Shown: positions 41,358-52,543 of the stretch, in pieces
Layout: each line of letters opens with the position of its first letter
Numbering within the stretch: position 1 is the stretch's first letter
Assembly: GCA_009767595.1 (NCBI GenBank)
Contig: VSDK01026359.1
Span: 1,007,194-1,071,193, forward strand
Length of the DNA: 64,000 nt
Direction: 5' to 3'
From: Symbiodinium kawagutii
Taxonomy: Eukaryota > Sar > Dinophyceae > Suessiales > Symbiodiniaceae
Notes under the pieces: generated by a model
The model's input: only the letters and a program-made list of their open reading frames with translations
Told to the model about the DNA's origin: nothing
Databases searched by the model: none
Made by a program: the position numbers and the translations under genes

Positions 41358-42759
41358 CTCATGGCAACTTGCAACGACGGTTGGAGTTGGTCATATTTTG
41401 ATACAGCTTCTCTGGTTGGTGGCGGTCACCATTAATACGAGGGAGAATTCGAAAATGTTTAAAAACCACCAACCAGTATAAGCATATTCAGGCCTTTTTG
41501 GGCACACCCCACACTCGTCGAGCATGGCTGTTATGTTAAAGTTCAGGGTTTTAGGGCTTGAGAGGATAGAGACTTTGTGGGGGGGGGTATTCTCAGGAAG
41601 ATCAGTTGCCCGAAAGGCTTTTGGGTCTTTGGGGACTAGGGACTTTCATAGGTGACAAGGATGGTAATGATAAGGCTGAGGCACTTGTGGGTCATTCCAC
41701 AACAAATTGAACAGCGAGGGAACACCCTTAGGGATCCCACCTTACCCATGTATCGTTGCAAGCACATCACCGACTTGACTCATCTAATGCTCAATGGTGG
41801 TGGGAACGTTAACAAACATGCCTGCTTTGTGAACTTCAACGGGCACATATAGGGTTGCCTACCACTATCGGATTAAACTGATTAAACTTTTGTTTGTTCA
41901 ATTGATGGGCTGCTCAACAAAACAACCTTCACATGCATATCCACATATGTATGTACACATACACATACACAGATGTTGCATGTTTACATGCATCTATATC
42001 TACATCTACTGTATATATCAATCTTACTCTTCGCTATTCACCTCTTCTGGTTAGCCTAAACCACCATACCAAGGTTGAACATACATGGCTGTGCAACGCC
42101 ATCACAGGATGGTGAGCAATGCTGGTTAACCGCTGGGCATATTGGGATCAAAGCGTTGTGATTTCATGAGGGAAAGCACTGATAATGATTTCTTATAGGG
42201 GTCAAAAAACAAGAATGTCTAGGAGAACATAGAGATGCTGTAGTCAAGTGATTGACTACTCAGTGGTAAAATGCCATCCAATCATATCATTGGTGTTGGC
42301 TGGCTATGCTCCATGTCACATTCAGCTGGGTAGTGTCAAAAGACAGCGGGTGCCGTCTGTTCGGCTGTTTGGGTTTTAGCGCTTACGGACGCAATATGGA
42401 TCTCCTTTGCCAAAAAAGAAGGCACGTCTACAGCCAGCCAACCAACCAAACAACCAACCTAGAAGGGATAGGATTGAGCTGCTTTTCATGATTCAAATGA
42501 GGCGCTTGCTGTTGATTAGCTATACAGTAAACCACCTTGGTAGCTGTTCCTGGTAGGTGTAAGCCCTGCATGCTCGCATAGTCACATCCCCAAGAAATCG
42601 CAAACCATCATCAAGCAAGTGTCTTTTCAACCATTCAGCTTAACCCATGGTCGTAAATCCTAGCAAAAAATCTCAAGCAACGAAAACATGAACCACTGAA
42701 GCACTAAGCAATCCATGAACCCACCAGCTGGAGCTGAATCCACCAGCGACGGCTAACAC

Positions 42760-42837
42760 CAGCTGTGTCCTCCGACGTCTGTGCGCCCGGCGCGACTGCG
42801 TTGGTCGCCTGGGCAGGTCTTTCACTCGTGGCAGGTA
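42760..42837 (-). CDS. candidate exon 28 of long minus-strand gene
   Basis: Acceptor GTCACAG|T, donor CAGCTG|GTGTTA; 26 codons, phase 0. Reads YLPRVKDLPRRPTQSRRAHR, strongly basic. Confidence 0.4.
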
Positions 42838-43052
42838 CTGTGACCATGAACCATGCTTGAGCTGATGCTGAATCATTTGTTTCCAGTCGGATGACGGTTG
42901 GGTTGATGCTGAATCATACTGAAAATATCTGAAAATCACAAGTTGATTGTTTGACAAACATCGTTGTGGGGGCAAATCACGTCAAACATGGAGGCAAGTA
43001 CCTGGATGTACTACCGCGGCCTCGGTTATGTTCCGCTACCGCCGTGGCTTAC

Positions 43053-43110
43053 GATTCTGCAGTGGGCAGAACACATCGACCAAGGGTGGATTCGAACCGA
43101 CTCCATGAAC
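43053..43110 (-). CDS. candidate exon 27 of long minus-strand gene
   Basis: Acceptor GGTAG|G and canonical donor GAATC|GTAAGC. Phase 2 in, 0 out. Reads FMESVRIHPWSMCSAHCRI. The opposite strand gives a Trp/Pro-rich peptide typical of antisense. Confidence 0.45.
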
Positions 43111-43138
43111 CTACCATGGTGATGGGCATGTTTGGTTT

Positions 43139-43292
43139 CATTCATTCATTCATTCACTCATTCACTCATTCATTCATTCATTCATTCACTCATTCACTCA
43201 TTCACTCATTCACTCATTCACTCATTCACTCATTCACTCATTCACTCACTCACTCACTCATTCATTCATTCATTCATTCATTCACTCATTCA
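43139..43292. repeat. ATTC/ACTC tetranucleotide repeat
   Basis: About 38 tandem 4-bp units. Open frames across it (FIHSFTHS) are artefacts. Confidence 0.95.
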
Positions 43293-43301
43293 TGCATGCA
43301 C

Positions 43302-43368
43302 AATGGATCTTCCTGTTTGACAATGTTGGGAAAGAGAAACTGGAGACGCTGAAGAAAGTTCACCAGCT
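43302..43368 (-). CDS. candidate exon 26 of long minus-strand gene
   Basis: Acceptor TTCGCAG|A, donor CCATT|GTGCAT; reads LVNFLQRLQFLFPNIVKQED. Phase 1 in, 2 out, fitting both neighbours. The donor lies next to the ATTC repeat. Confidence 0.45.
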
Positions 43369-43469
43369 CTGCGAACAACCATCATGATCATCAGCCACCA
43401 AGATTGACATCATTGGTTAGGAACTATCTTGTGGGAGGTTCAGTATCAACAATCCGTGCTTTGCATTAC

Positions 43470-43585
43470 TTTCTGTGAAGGCCCTACAGCGGCGTTTCTG
43501 GGTCCTCCTTTGCCGCTGATCGTCAACAAAGGCCACTTTCATGGCGCAGCGACCAATCATCGCATCACAGGAAGAAGCGCTCAAA
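43470..43585 (-). CDS. candidate exon 25 of long minus-strand gene
   Basis: Acceptor AAACAG|T, donor AGAAA|GTAATG. Reads CDAMIGRCAMKVAFVDDQRQ, then RRTQKRRCRAF. Phase 2 in, 1 out. Confidence 0.45.
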
Positions 43586-43819
43586 CTGTTTGGTAGTTTC
43601 AACCCCTAGTAGTTGTTTCACCATTCTTGTTGGTCATTATCCCCTATTAAGCACTGTAATCACTAATCACCTATAAAAACCAACCACTATGATTGTTGGT
43701 TCTCATCCCCGTATAAAACCAATTATAGTGATTAATAGGGTGATTGTTGGTTATCAATTAACCACTATTATAATGGTTTTTATAACCAACAATCAGCACT
43801 ATATTAACCATTATAAAAC

Positions 43820-43923
43820 CCGTTCCAGTCCAGTCCATGTTGCTCCATCACTTGATGCTGCCCTGTGCCTGGACTGGAGCGGGAGGAGCATCTTGAGTCA
43901 GATACCATGCGCTCGGTGCCTGG
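43820..43923 (-). CDS. candidate exon 24 of long minus-strand gene
   Basis: Acceptor CCCTAG|C, donor AACGG|GTTTTA. Reads PGTERMVSDSRCSSRSSPGT, then GQHQVMEQHGLDWN. Phase 0 in, 2 out. Other frames are open. Confidence 0.4.
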
Positions 43924-43975
43924 CTAGGGATGGTTTGGGGAGGATCGAGTTGGCAATTTTCCGATCTTTTGACGG

Positions 43976-44182
43976 TTTATATGGTGGTTTCTTCCTATCT
44001 TCTATGGTTTATGTGGTGGTTTCTCCCTATCTTTTACGGTTTATATGGTGGTTTCTTCCTATCTTTTATGGTTTATATGGTGGTTTCTCACAATAGGGAA
44101 TCTCCAACAATGGTTGGTTGAATGCAATAAATGGTTAATAAACTGGATGATTTGGGGGTACCCCTATTTTGAGAAACCAGCA
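43976..44182. mobile_element. MITE family A copy preceded by a tandem array of its left end
   Basis: A full element spans 44078-44182 (TGGTGGTTTCTCACAATAGG ... CTATTTTGAGAAACCAGCA). Before it, the 31-bp word GGTTTATATGGTGGTTTCTTCCTATCTTTT recurs about three times from 43976, showing local amplification of the terminal repeat. Confidence 0.7.
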
Positions 44183-44412
44183 TGTTGATGGTTACTATTG
44201 GTTCAGTGATGATGAAGGTGGGTTAATTACTGGTTAATGAATGGTGCCTTTTGACGGTTCATATTGATGATATTGATGATTGTGAGGTTGATGCTCAATC
44301 CATGGATGGTAGTTTTTGATGTTTTTCCCCAACAGCTACCGAAGTAGCTTAGTGGTCTTGGCCCATTCTTCTTCTGGGGCGCTCCGGGGCAATTTTCTGC
44401 TGGTCGTGCTGT

Positions 44413-44645
44413 TTCAGGGACCTAGTTCCGGGAACCCGGGTTCCGGGAACCTGGGTTCCGGAAACCTTGCTCCGGGGTGATGCAGGTAACTTTCCGCTGG
44501 TGGTCTTGTGGGAGTGGTCGCGCTGTTCCGGGAAGTCGGATTGCAGGAACCTGGGTTCTGGGAACCAGGGTTCTGAGAACCTTGCTCCAGGATGATCCGG
44601 GGCAACTCCCTGATTGGCCGCTTTGTTCCGGGAATTGGTATAACA
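44413..44645. repeat. palindromic CCGGGAACC/GGTTCCGG cluster
   Basis: Repeats of GGAACCTGGGTTCCGG-type palindromes in two blocks about 135 bp apart (44420-44480, 44545-44605). A family of GCGTAAAACTT/TTGCGCAA words follows at 44710-44835 and 45180-45260. No reliable gene. Confidence 0.7.
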
Positions 44646-44999
44646 ACACAGCGGTCCGGCAATACCATTAATGTTGATTGACAATGTTTTTTCAAAATTT
44701 ACTACTATAACGCACATTTTTGTGCAGCAAATATGCGTAAAAACATGCGCCCACAAGTTACGTGTAAAACTTATGCGTAAAATTTTAGCGCACAAGTTTT
44801 GCGTAAAACTTTTGTGCATAATTTTTGGGCAAAACTACACACTAATTCAAGAACTAATTTTAAATATACAGATACCCATAAAATAAATAATGAAAGGTAA
44901 TTAGCAAAAACAAAAAACAATAGTAAGAATGATAATATTAGCAATATTTTCAAGATACAAGTGACAATAGTAGTTGTAAGATACAAATAAAAATGGTAG

Positions 45000-45090
45000 T
45001 AGTACTAGTCGTAGTACCAGTAGTAGTACCAGTAGTAGTACCGGTAGTAGTACTAGTAGTAGTACTAGTAGTACTAATACTACTATTACC
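45000..45090. repeat. AGT/ACC trinucleotide repeat
   Basis: Alternating GTAGTA and CCAGTAGTA units over about 90 bp. Confidence 0.9.
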
Positions 45091-45404
45091 TGTTTTTGAC
45101 TATCAATAAAAACAGCATAATGGTACTATCATTAATATTAGTAATGTTGTTGTTTTTTAATGTAACAATTATAACGGAACATTTCGCGCAAAAGATATGT
45201 GCATTTTTTGTCGTAAAAAATACACGCACAACTCTTACGCATTACTTTTGCGCAAGACTATCCACTAAATTCACCATTAATACCGTAAACATAGAAACAC
45301 AAAGCAAAAACAAGAGGTAGGTAATATCAATAAACATGATAACAATAGCAACGGTGATAGTAGTAGTAGTACTAATAAGAATCTTGACAACGACGTGAAA
45401 CAGC

Positions 45405-45467
45405 TGTGATTGTGCGATTGCGCTGCCGTTGGGGATCTCGCGTGGGCTTGTACTTTTCATGCTCAAT
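45405..45467 (-). CDS. candidate exon 23 of long minus-strand gene
   Basis: Acceptor CACCAAG|A, GC donor ATCACA|GCTGTT; 21 codons, phase 0. Reads IEHEKYKPTRDPQRQRNRTI. Confidence 0.4.
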
Positions 45468-45606
45468 CTTGGTGGGTAAAACTGGTGCTTGATTTGATAT
45501 TGCTATTAGCATTCTGATCATCTTTTTCAATGGATTTCGGAAGGATCGATGAAAAAAAAGATTTTGAGCTGCTAAATCTGGGGTGTTGGAGGGAAACTCC
45601 CCTCAC

Positions 45607-45675
45607 GCTGCTCAGGAGAACGATTTGTCCACCATTTGGCATGGATGACAAAGCAACATTGTCAAACAAGTAGTA
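45607..45675 (-). CDS. candidate exon 22 of long minus-strand gene
   Basis: Acceptor GGTTAG|T, canonical donor AGCAGC|GTGAGG; 23 codons, phase 0. Reads YYLFDNVALSSMPNGGQIVL. Confidence 0.45.
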
Positions 45676-45934
45676 CTAACCACTTGATTATCAATTGTCA
45701 CCAACCACTAACCACTAATTTTTAAGCGCTATCAATTCTTTAACCACCAATGATTGACTTACCACCATTGACCACCCATTGCTAACCAACGTTACCAGCG
45801 CATTTAACTATATTCACCAAGATTGAGCACCACCACCATTAAGCATCACTAATCAGCCATCATTAACCATCATCAACCACCACTAACCACCATTAACCGC
45901 CACCATCAACCAGTACCACTAACCATTGACCAAC

Positions 45935-46018
45935 CGTCACGGTACTCGGTGTCGGCCTCACTGAAGCACAGCACACCTTGGATGTTGATCACCTTGGGTG
46001 CAGGAAGATCTCCTCGAG
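45935..46018 (-). CDS. candidate exon 21 of long minus-strand gene
   Basis: Acceptor CACTAAG|C, donor TGACG|GTTGGT. Reads LPAPKVINIQGVLCFSEADT, then EYRD. One of the most protein-like islands; only the minus strand reads well. Phase 1 in and out. Confidence 0.55.
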
Positions 46019-46396
46019 CTTAGTGATGAGATTGCATCTAGAATCAATCAACAAACTGCGTATGATTAATAAATATATATATATAAATGATTCACATGAT
46101 TGTATCTATATATGCACCAGCATTAGTTTAATACTTTATTAGTATAACACCAGCATTTTAAAAGACTTGAAATCTATAATAATTAGTATTCCTATATCAT
46201 AGTTCGTTTGAAATAGACTTCGTAATACGGTCGGGATGATCAAACCATAGTAGATTTTGGATAAGCTAATCCAATGACCACACACCTGTAGCAAAACAAA
46301 GTTTACATCTACTTTTGCACTCAAGGATTTGAATGCAACCACACCACTCTAAAATCTCAAGATATGTGCGTCCCTTTTTGAAGGCGCCAACCCCAC

Positions 46397-46516
46397 CCAT
46401 GATGTCTGGTAGAATCAGTGGATGTGCCAGAGTGGATGACCCAACGAATTGACAATCGCCGGCTGCTGTCCATGGTTTCCCAGTGTCACAGCATCCACCA
46501 AGCAGCTGCAGCATCG
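46397..46516 (-). CDS. candidate exon 20 of long minus-strand gene
   Basis: Acceptor TGCCCAG|C, donor CATGG|GTGGGG; phase 1 both. Reads LGGCCDTGKPWTAAGDCQFV. A second minus frame is open, and the donor could be earlier. Confidence 0.35.
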
Positions 46517-46889
46517 CTGGGCAGCAACATAGGAAACACCTCTACATCAAGTTGATCCTGCGGTGCTAGCGGCGATGGGGGGTGCCCTGGTGTCAATGGT
46601 AGGCCATGACAGGGGGGTCCAAGCTTTTTGAGATGAGACTTCAATCAATAGCTGACCGGATGAGCTTCTGCTTATGAAGTACCATCCAATGATTTTTAGG
46701 GTAGGAGTGTCGATGAGTGAAGGTACAACATTCATTAGGCATCAGGACCCACCATTAAACATTCTTTAACCCATCTTTACCCAAGTCTCGACCCTCAACC
46801 GTGTTCCTTTGACCCCTCTTTGGAGGCACATCATCGCCATGGAGGTACACCGTCTCAGCTTCGCAGGCATCTGGTTGCAATAGATTACT

Positions 46890-46996
46890 CTCTGGTAGAC
46901 GAACGGCTAAAGCTAATAAGCTAATCACCAGTTTTCAATGGGTGAATCCAGCTAGAAATGGTGGATTTTCCGCGCAACCAGGTTAGTTCGCTGTAA
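46890..46996. mobile_element. decayed MITE family B copy
   Basis: CTCTGGTAGACGAAC at the left and GGTGGATTTTCC...CAGGTTAGTTCGC at the right match family B (53765-53868) in inverted orientation. Confidence 0.4.
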
Positions 46997-47469
46997 AATG
47001 CCAATCGAATAAGTGTAGTAGTATACCAGTATGCTCTTGAATAAAATCTTTTTCAATAATCTTATTTCTCTAACATGATTCTCAAGTAATATAATAGCGA
47101 ACAACTGATATCAGCTTATTTATCATTACATTCCAGCAATTATTGTTGTTTATTGTCGAGCAATCATATCATGACCAGTTCGTGTATTACAAGCCAATCA
47201 GTTCAAAGTATGAGCCTGATTAGAATGTCGATCCCGTATTCTCCTGCAAGCAACGAGTGGGTATCACCCTATGTTTCACGGCTTTAATTCTATCTCATTG
47301 CCTTGACATGTTGCTTGCTTGTGTTTGATGAACCAAAACATGCTAAAACCGATTGTTGGATTACCCAAGTGTTGCTATGGCTTGGCCATTGTCCTCCCTC
47401 GTTGCCCCGTTCCTTGAATCTCAAAGGCAGGCTCTGCAGGCCCAGGTTTGAACGGAGCCGCGTTTGCAC

Positions 47470-47509
47470 CTGCGTGGGAGCACGTTGGCATGAAAAGGCC
47501 AGCATGCTC
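47470..47509 (-). CDS. candidate exon 19 of long minus-strand gene
   Basis: Acceptor CTACAG|G, donor CGCAG|GTGCAA; reads EHAGLFMPTCSHA. The frame stays open further (NAAPFKPGPAEPAFEIQ), so the exon may be longer. Confidence 0.35.
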
Positions 47510-47565
47510 CTGTAGTTTCTGGCATACTTCTGGTGCACTGGTCGTGGTAGCTTTGTTACCAGTAG

Positions 47566-47626
47566 TGGTGGTAGTAGTAGTCGTGGTAGTGGTAGTGGTA
47601 GTGGTAGTGGTAGTGGCGGTGCTAGT
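47566..47626. repeat. GTGGTA hexanucleotide repeat
   Basis: Tandem GTAGTG units; encodes only Val/Gly or Ser runs. Confidence 0.9.
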
Positions 47627-47969
47627 TTACCATCGAACTAACCAGGCGTCCTGATACCAATGGATTCAGTTCCGAGGGTTGAATGTCATGGGAGAGGAAT
47701 GATGCAATGCGCTCTGCTGCGTTGATCAGTCCCAAGGATTACTGATTCACACTTTTTACCACGATTGACCGTCTTATCAACCATCGCAAAGAGCAGTTTC
47801 ATGATGAACAATAGCCATAACAAAGCATCAATGACTCTTATTAACGAGCCTATGATGCAGGATTAGACATTTCCGCAGGGTTAGGGGTCGTGGATTGCTA
47901 ATGTTGGTTTACAATCGAACCCAATTGTCCTCAGTGGCTTTACCATTTAAATCTTATTCCACAACTTAC

Positions 47970-48129
47970 ATTTTTTTTCAAAGCATCTCGCGCAAATCGA
48001 ACTCTCTGCTCTGAGGCCGTTGGGCAAAGGGCGTCAACATCCTGCGTCCTGCTTAGCTTGCGTGGATCAGTAACGGTTCCGGTATTGGATCTTGGGGACC
48101 TCCCAATCGCATGCTGATCCTGACCTGAC
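47970..48129 (-). CDS. candidate exon 18 of long minus-strand gene
   Basis: Acceptor GGCCCAG|G and perfect donor AAAAAAT|GTAAGT. 53 codons, phase 2 in, 0 out. Reads TVTDPRKLSRTQDVDALCPT, then ASEQRVRFARDALKK. One of the best-supported exons, by borders and composition. Confidence 0.6.
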
Positions 48130-49440
48130 CTGGGCCCCAGAGGGCACGACTTACTGCCAGGGGCCACCCATCATGCGCCTATACTTCGGGTGATCCCCTC
48201 CGTGGCACCCTATCTGTCTTGTATGTAGGAACGTTGTCAAGCAATGCCAACATGGTTGTTTACATTAAGTATACACATTATTTACCATGATCAGCAAAGA
48301 GCAGCCATCAACAGTTCATCTTTGTTAGCTAATTATAGGTCGCTTTCACCGGCTGTTAGCAATCACCATGGACCATGATTAACCACTAACTCATGGCCAT
48401 TGATTTATCACGGATTCATCACCAGTATTGACCATCATTGGATTCATCACTTCTTCATCATCTTGTTGACCACCATTAAGTAACATTGGCAATCATAATT
48501 AACAATCATTCTCAAGCACCGTTGCCAAATGTCATTCACCACTGGTACTCGTCATCAACTGCTATCAGCCAACAGTGCTCATAATGAACAATGGCAAACC
48601 ATTGTTCATCACGATTCAGCCATCATCAACCACCATCCCCCCCAACCACCCACCCCCAATCATCATCTGAATCGCTAGTACAGATCATCGACCATTCTTC
48701 ATGCAAACCGTTCATACCATTCCTCATTAACCATCATAAATCTTCATTCTTTCACAGGTATCTAGCAATTATCGACCATCATTTACCCCATGTAGCAATT
48801 TTGACCATTGATGATTGATATTTAATCATCATTACTAAGTACTAACAATCAACCATTAGCAACTTTTTTACCAGTTTCTGGACCAGTATCAACTGATCAA
48901 TTACCATCATTAACCATTCTTCATGAAGACCCTCATTACTGTTATCATTATCATCACCAACCATAATCAACCCTCATTTACCATTATGAGTGCTTCTCAA
49001 AATAGGGGTATCTCCACATCATCCAGTCTATCAACCATTTAAAGAAGTAAACCAACCATAGCTTGTGGTCCCCCATTTTGAGGACCACCCATCAAATCAC
49101 AAGCGGCACCATTATGAATCCTCATTGTTTATAACTATAACCGACCGCTAAACGTTTACCATTGTAATCTACAATCATTTTTTAACCATTCATTTGATCA
49201 CCTCATTGACGCCTATTTGACCATATTAGCCATTAATCATTTATCAACCATTATCTGTCATTTATCCATCACTATCTATCATCTATCCGTCATATATCAA
49301 CCGCTTATCAATCATTGTGAATCTTTGTTAATCACAAAAAATCACTATCAAATTGTTTATCAACCATTTACCAACCATTTACCAACCATTTACCAACCAT
49401 TTATCAACCATTTACCAACCATGGCCATCAATCATTCTAG
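48130..49440. other. repeat-filled predicted intron
   Basis: Degenerate ATCAACCATT sequence, one full MITE A copy at about 48986-49090, and an 11-bp tandem repeat (AACCATTTACC) at 49358-49420. No coding island seen. Confidence 0.5.
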
Positions 49441-49452
49441 CCACAAACCCAC

Positions 49453-49504
49453 CTGCGCTCTGGCGCCTCACTGCGCCAGAGCTCGTCGCTCAAATTCAGG
49501 CCAC
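49453..49504 (-). CDS. candidate exon 17 of long minus-strand gene
   Basis: Acceptor ATCTCAG|G, donor CGCAG|GTGGGT; phase 1 in, 2 out (fits the next exon). Reads GLNLSDELWRSEAPER. Contains the hairpin CTCTGGCGC-CTCACT-GCGCCAGAG. Confidence 0.45.
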
Positions 49505-50442
49505 CTGAGATCGAGCCGCCACGCACGGAGCGGTGCCGCCATGCCGTTGGTTTTGGAAAGTGATGAATGGTTGGTGAATGGTAGATGGTTGAATGGTTGA
49601 TAAATGGTTGGTGAATGATCAATGGTTGATATTAGCCATGATGATTGGTAGATGGTTGATATTAGCTGATGATAGTTGATTCATATGGTTGAATGATCAA
49701 TGGTTGATGAGTTAGTAAAATTGATGATTCATGTTTCACAAAACAACCATGGCTATCCATGACTAACAAATGGGTTACTAGTGGTGGTGGATAGCCATGG
49801 TTATGAACGAATGATGTTACTAAGCTACTGAATGGTCATGGGTTTTAAACAAATCGATGATTGATGTTAGCTGATGATATTTGATGTAAGTAGATGATGG
49901 TTTATGATGGTTGATGTAAGTTGGATGTTAGTGATTTTGGTTGATGTTAGTTGATGATGGGCTTTGTGATTAGTAATAATGTTGGAAAATACTGCCAAAA
50001 ATGGTTGAGAATGGCCCATAATGTTTGATAGTGGTATTCATATATATATATATACACCATGACTGACAGCGCTGAAACATAGTAAGCTGGGATTCCAGGG
50101 GTGGAATTCTGGTAGGACACCATCATCTTTTGGTGGCACCTGCTACTCCGAATCCAGGAGTCAACCCTGGATTGAGATGAATCCCTTATCTTTGGTATTG
50201 ATTGATTACGAGCATTAGGGGCAAAGGATTACGGGATGATACTGTACCAATTGAATCTAGGTCCCAAGCTGTTCTCGGTGCAGGTCACGCAACAACTCGA
50301 GGATGCTGCCTATCAATTTCTGGATATGAGTCAACTACTGGACCAACTTCAAACTCATTGATCTGGACTGGTTAGTGCTTTCAACCCCTTGGAACAATCT
50401 TGGTCAATCCACCGACGATCAAACATAACAATTGAAACCACA

Positions 50443-50557
50443 TGGGTGTTTCTCAAGTCCTAGGGGACCCCTCAGCTACGATCCTTGATATTAGCCATTT
50501 AGAGTAGCAAACCGACCATAACTTGGGGGTCCTCCGAACTGGCTTGAGAAACACCCA
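50443..50557. mobile_element. MITE family A, full copy at an exon border
   Basis: From TGGGTGTTTCTCAAGTCC to ACTGGCTTGAGAAACACCCA. On the minus strand its tip TGG|GTGTTTCTC can be the donor of the exon at 50555-50701, in frame. Confidence 0.7.
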
Positions 50558-50701
50558 CAGGTCAAGGCCAACTGGTTGATCTGTATCAAAAAAGCCCGAA
50601 ACGCCACGTCTGCACGAAACATTCTTCCCTCGCGCCGAGGGGCAGTGCTCACCCAAGGTGGCACGAGCTGTATCTTGTGCATCTTTGTGCTCTGGTTGGC
50701 C
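50555..50701 (-). CDS. candidate exon 16 of long minus-strand gene
   Basis: Acceptor CTGCCAG|G, 49 codons, phase 0. Reads PEHKDAQDTARATLGEHCPS, then ARGKNVSCRRGVSGFFDTDQ. Two donors are possible: CAACCA|GTTGGC at 50573, or TGG|GTGTTT inside the MITE tip at 50555; both are in phase 0. Confidence 0.5.
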
Positions 50702-51284
50702 CTGGCAGCAGCGAGAAGAATCAGAGCATACAGCTGTTTACTGTCGAACTGACAGATTAAGCAACATGAGTTTCAATGATTGCATCCATTTCTATGGTGG
50801 ATTTTCCATGCAAACAGCTAGGTTTGCCATAGGGTACCCCCTGTTGAATGGTTGCTCACCAGTGTGCCATGGCATTCCCCTCACCAACCAAGGTCTTAGC
50901 CTCGATAAAACCATGAACTGAAGATCACCAGTCATCAATGAGCCAGGATTAAGCATGAGCGAGTAGGAAGCCATTGTTGGATCCTTAATTAACCATCATT
51001 GGCCAACACCATTGGCCAACTCCACTAGCCACTGCAAACAAGGAACCATCAACCATCAGTGGATGCTCGGATCAGATTCCTGCCGCAGTTCCTTCGCCAG
51101 GACTGGCTCTTTCCATTCATTCCAAGCCAGTCGTGAACCGACCCCAACATCAACAAAGCAGTCACCTATTGACCATCCAGGTCATGGCGCAGCCCCAGAA
51201 GTGTTGGCTTCCGTACTACAACGATTTCTTGGATTGGCTCCCGCAGTGGGGTGAGCCCATTTTGAGAATTCCCACGCGCCTCAC

Positions 51285-51357
51285 CCGTAGCAGTGATGCA
51301 AAGGTCAATTTGATTCCACACGTCTTTCCTGCCCAGATCATCCAGTGGGGTTTGGAC
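51285..51357 (-). CDS. candidate exon 15 of long minus-strand gene
   Basis: Acceptor TATCAG|G, canonical donor CTACGG|GTGAGG. In the phase set by its neighbours it reads SKPHWMIWAGKTCGIKLTFA. The alternative phase gives LDDLGRKDVWNQIDLCITAT and remains open for 58 codons, so frame is unsure. Confidence 0.4.
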
Positions 51358-51855
51358 CTGATAGCAGCATCAATAGTTGCAGCGTATTGCAACACAAGTA
51401 GATATCTCAGTTAGACTGGGTGAAGATGATAACACTCACATCAGTTTGATCATTAACAACCTTTGGTTGACCATCGATTAAGCATCAAGCATCAAACAGT
51501 TTTCTGGGCTCAGGGGAGCAGGTTTCAGGGATTCATACACATATACAGGAAGAAATGCACACACACAATAATACTATACATATACAACAAAAATACACAA
51601 AAATAATGATGACAAACACACACACACACACGTACATATATATATATATATATATATACATATATATTCATATTTATGTTTATATTCATATCTATATTTA
51701 AATCTGTATTTATATCTGCGTGTATTCAGATAGATACATAGATATAACTTTTTACAATACCTTGAGATGTTCACTTACATATGTCCGGATTCTATTTCGG
51801 ATCTTTCCATGGCCTCCCAAGTGCTTGGGGAAATGCTGATCGGAACTTGGGCTAC

Positions 51856-51932
51856 CCAATGATGGGAATCCTCCTGCACAGCGGTCCCTTGGTTTCGCAC
51901 TGCGATGCATTGCGCAGTTCATTAACGAGATA
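51856..51932 (-). CDS. candidate exon 14 of long minus-strand gene
   Basis: Acceptor GATGAG|T, donor ATTGG|GTAGCC. Reads YLVNELRNASQCETKGPLCR. Phase 0 in, 2 out. Confidence 0.5.
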
Positions 51933-52025
51933 CTCATCACATGTTTCGATCACGCGCATGGTGGTTGGTACCACGCGCAACCATCAACCACCAACAACAC
52001 CATGGCCCATGGCTTAGATTGCTGC

Positions 52026-52082
52026 TATGCAAGGTTTATCTTCCGTCACGCGGAACACGCTGGATGACATCCCCTTTTTGAA
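52026..52082 (-). CDS. candidate exon 13 of long minus-strand gene
   Basis: Acceptor TCATGAG|T; reads FKKGMSSSVFRVTEDKPCI with a GC donor, or ends after VFR at CCGC|GTGACG (52050). Phase 0 either way. Confidence 0.4.
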
Positions 52083-52281
52083 CTCATGACGCGATGAATT
52101 TTCGGGTAGACACACATGACATGACATGTAAATATGCTCAAAAGTACAATGGTTATTCAGAACTGAAGAGCCAATCAAATTTACACATACTTGCACAGAT
52201 ATGTGTATACATATTCATCCTACAAAGAGACTCCCTTATGCGAAAGTATCTATGTGTCCACCATCGTTTTTCAAAACCCAC

Positions 52282-52392
52282 CTCCGATGCAATCAATGTT
52301 TCAGTTGTGAAACCCTGAAGTCTGTGGCACCTTCGCTGTGCTTCGGGTTCAGCCACTGCTTTGATGGCTTCCCAATCGTAGGGCAAATGAAC
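52282..52392 (-). CDS. candidate exon 12 of long minus-strand gene
   Basis: Acceptor TTCGAG|G, canonical donor TCGGAG|GTGGGT; 37 codons, phase 0. Reads LPYDWEAIKAVAEPEAQRRC, then HRLQGFTTETLIASE. Strong coding look. Confidence 0.55.
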
Positions 52393-52441
52393 CTCGAAGG
52401 ATGGACAATTCCTAGAGTTTGGAAGGTGAACAATATAGATA

Positions 52442-52543
52442 TGGGGGTTTCTTAAAATAAGGGACCCAAGAAATGGCAGGTTTATTACTATACATGATTA
52501 AGAATGGATGATTTGGGGGTTCCCCTATTTTGAGAAACCACCA
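52442..52543. mobile_element. MITE family A, full copy
   Basis: TGGGGGTTTCTTAAAATAAGG ... CCCTATTTTGAGAAACCACCA, 102 bp, with the GGTTTATTACTATACATGATTAA core. It lies 50 bp upstream of the predicted acceptor at 52393. Confidence 0.75.

Noticed and set aside
43085..43115. Second tRNA-like GGTTCGAATCC
   Set aside because: No cloverleaf can be formed with the flanking microsatellite.
43004..43120. Plus-strand exon reading YYRGLGYVPLPPWLTILQWA
   Set aside because: Trp/Pro-rich composition typical of antisense; the minus strand has TAG|G and GTAAGC borders and the right phase.
42951..43352. Repeated FIHSFTHS frame
   Set aside because: Product of the ATTC/ACTC repeat.
51133..51414. Plus-strand ORF with WLPYYNDFLDWLPQWGEP
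   Set aside because: Same antisense signature; minus-strand frames are balanced and have a GTGAGG donor.
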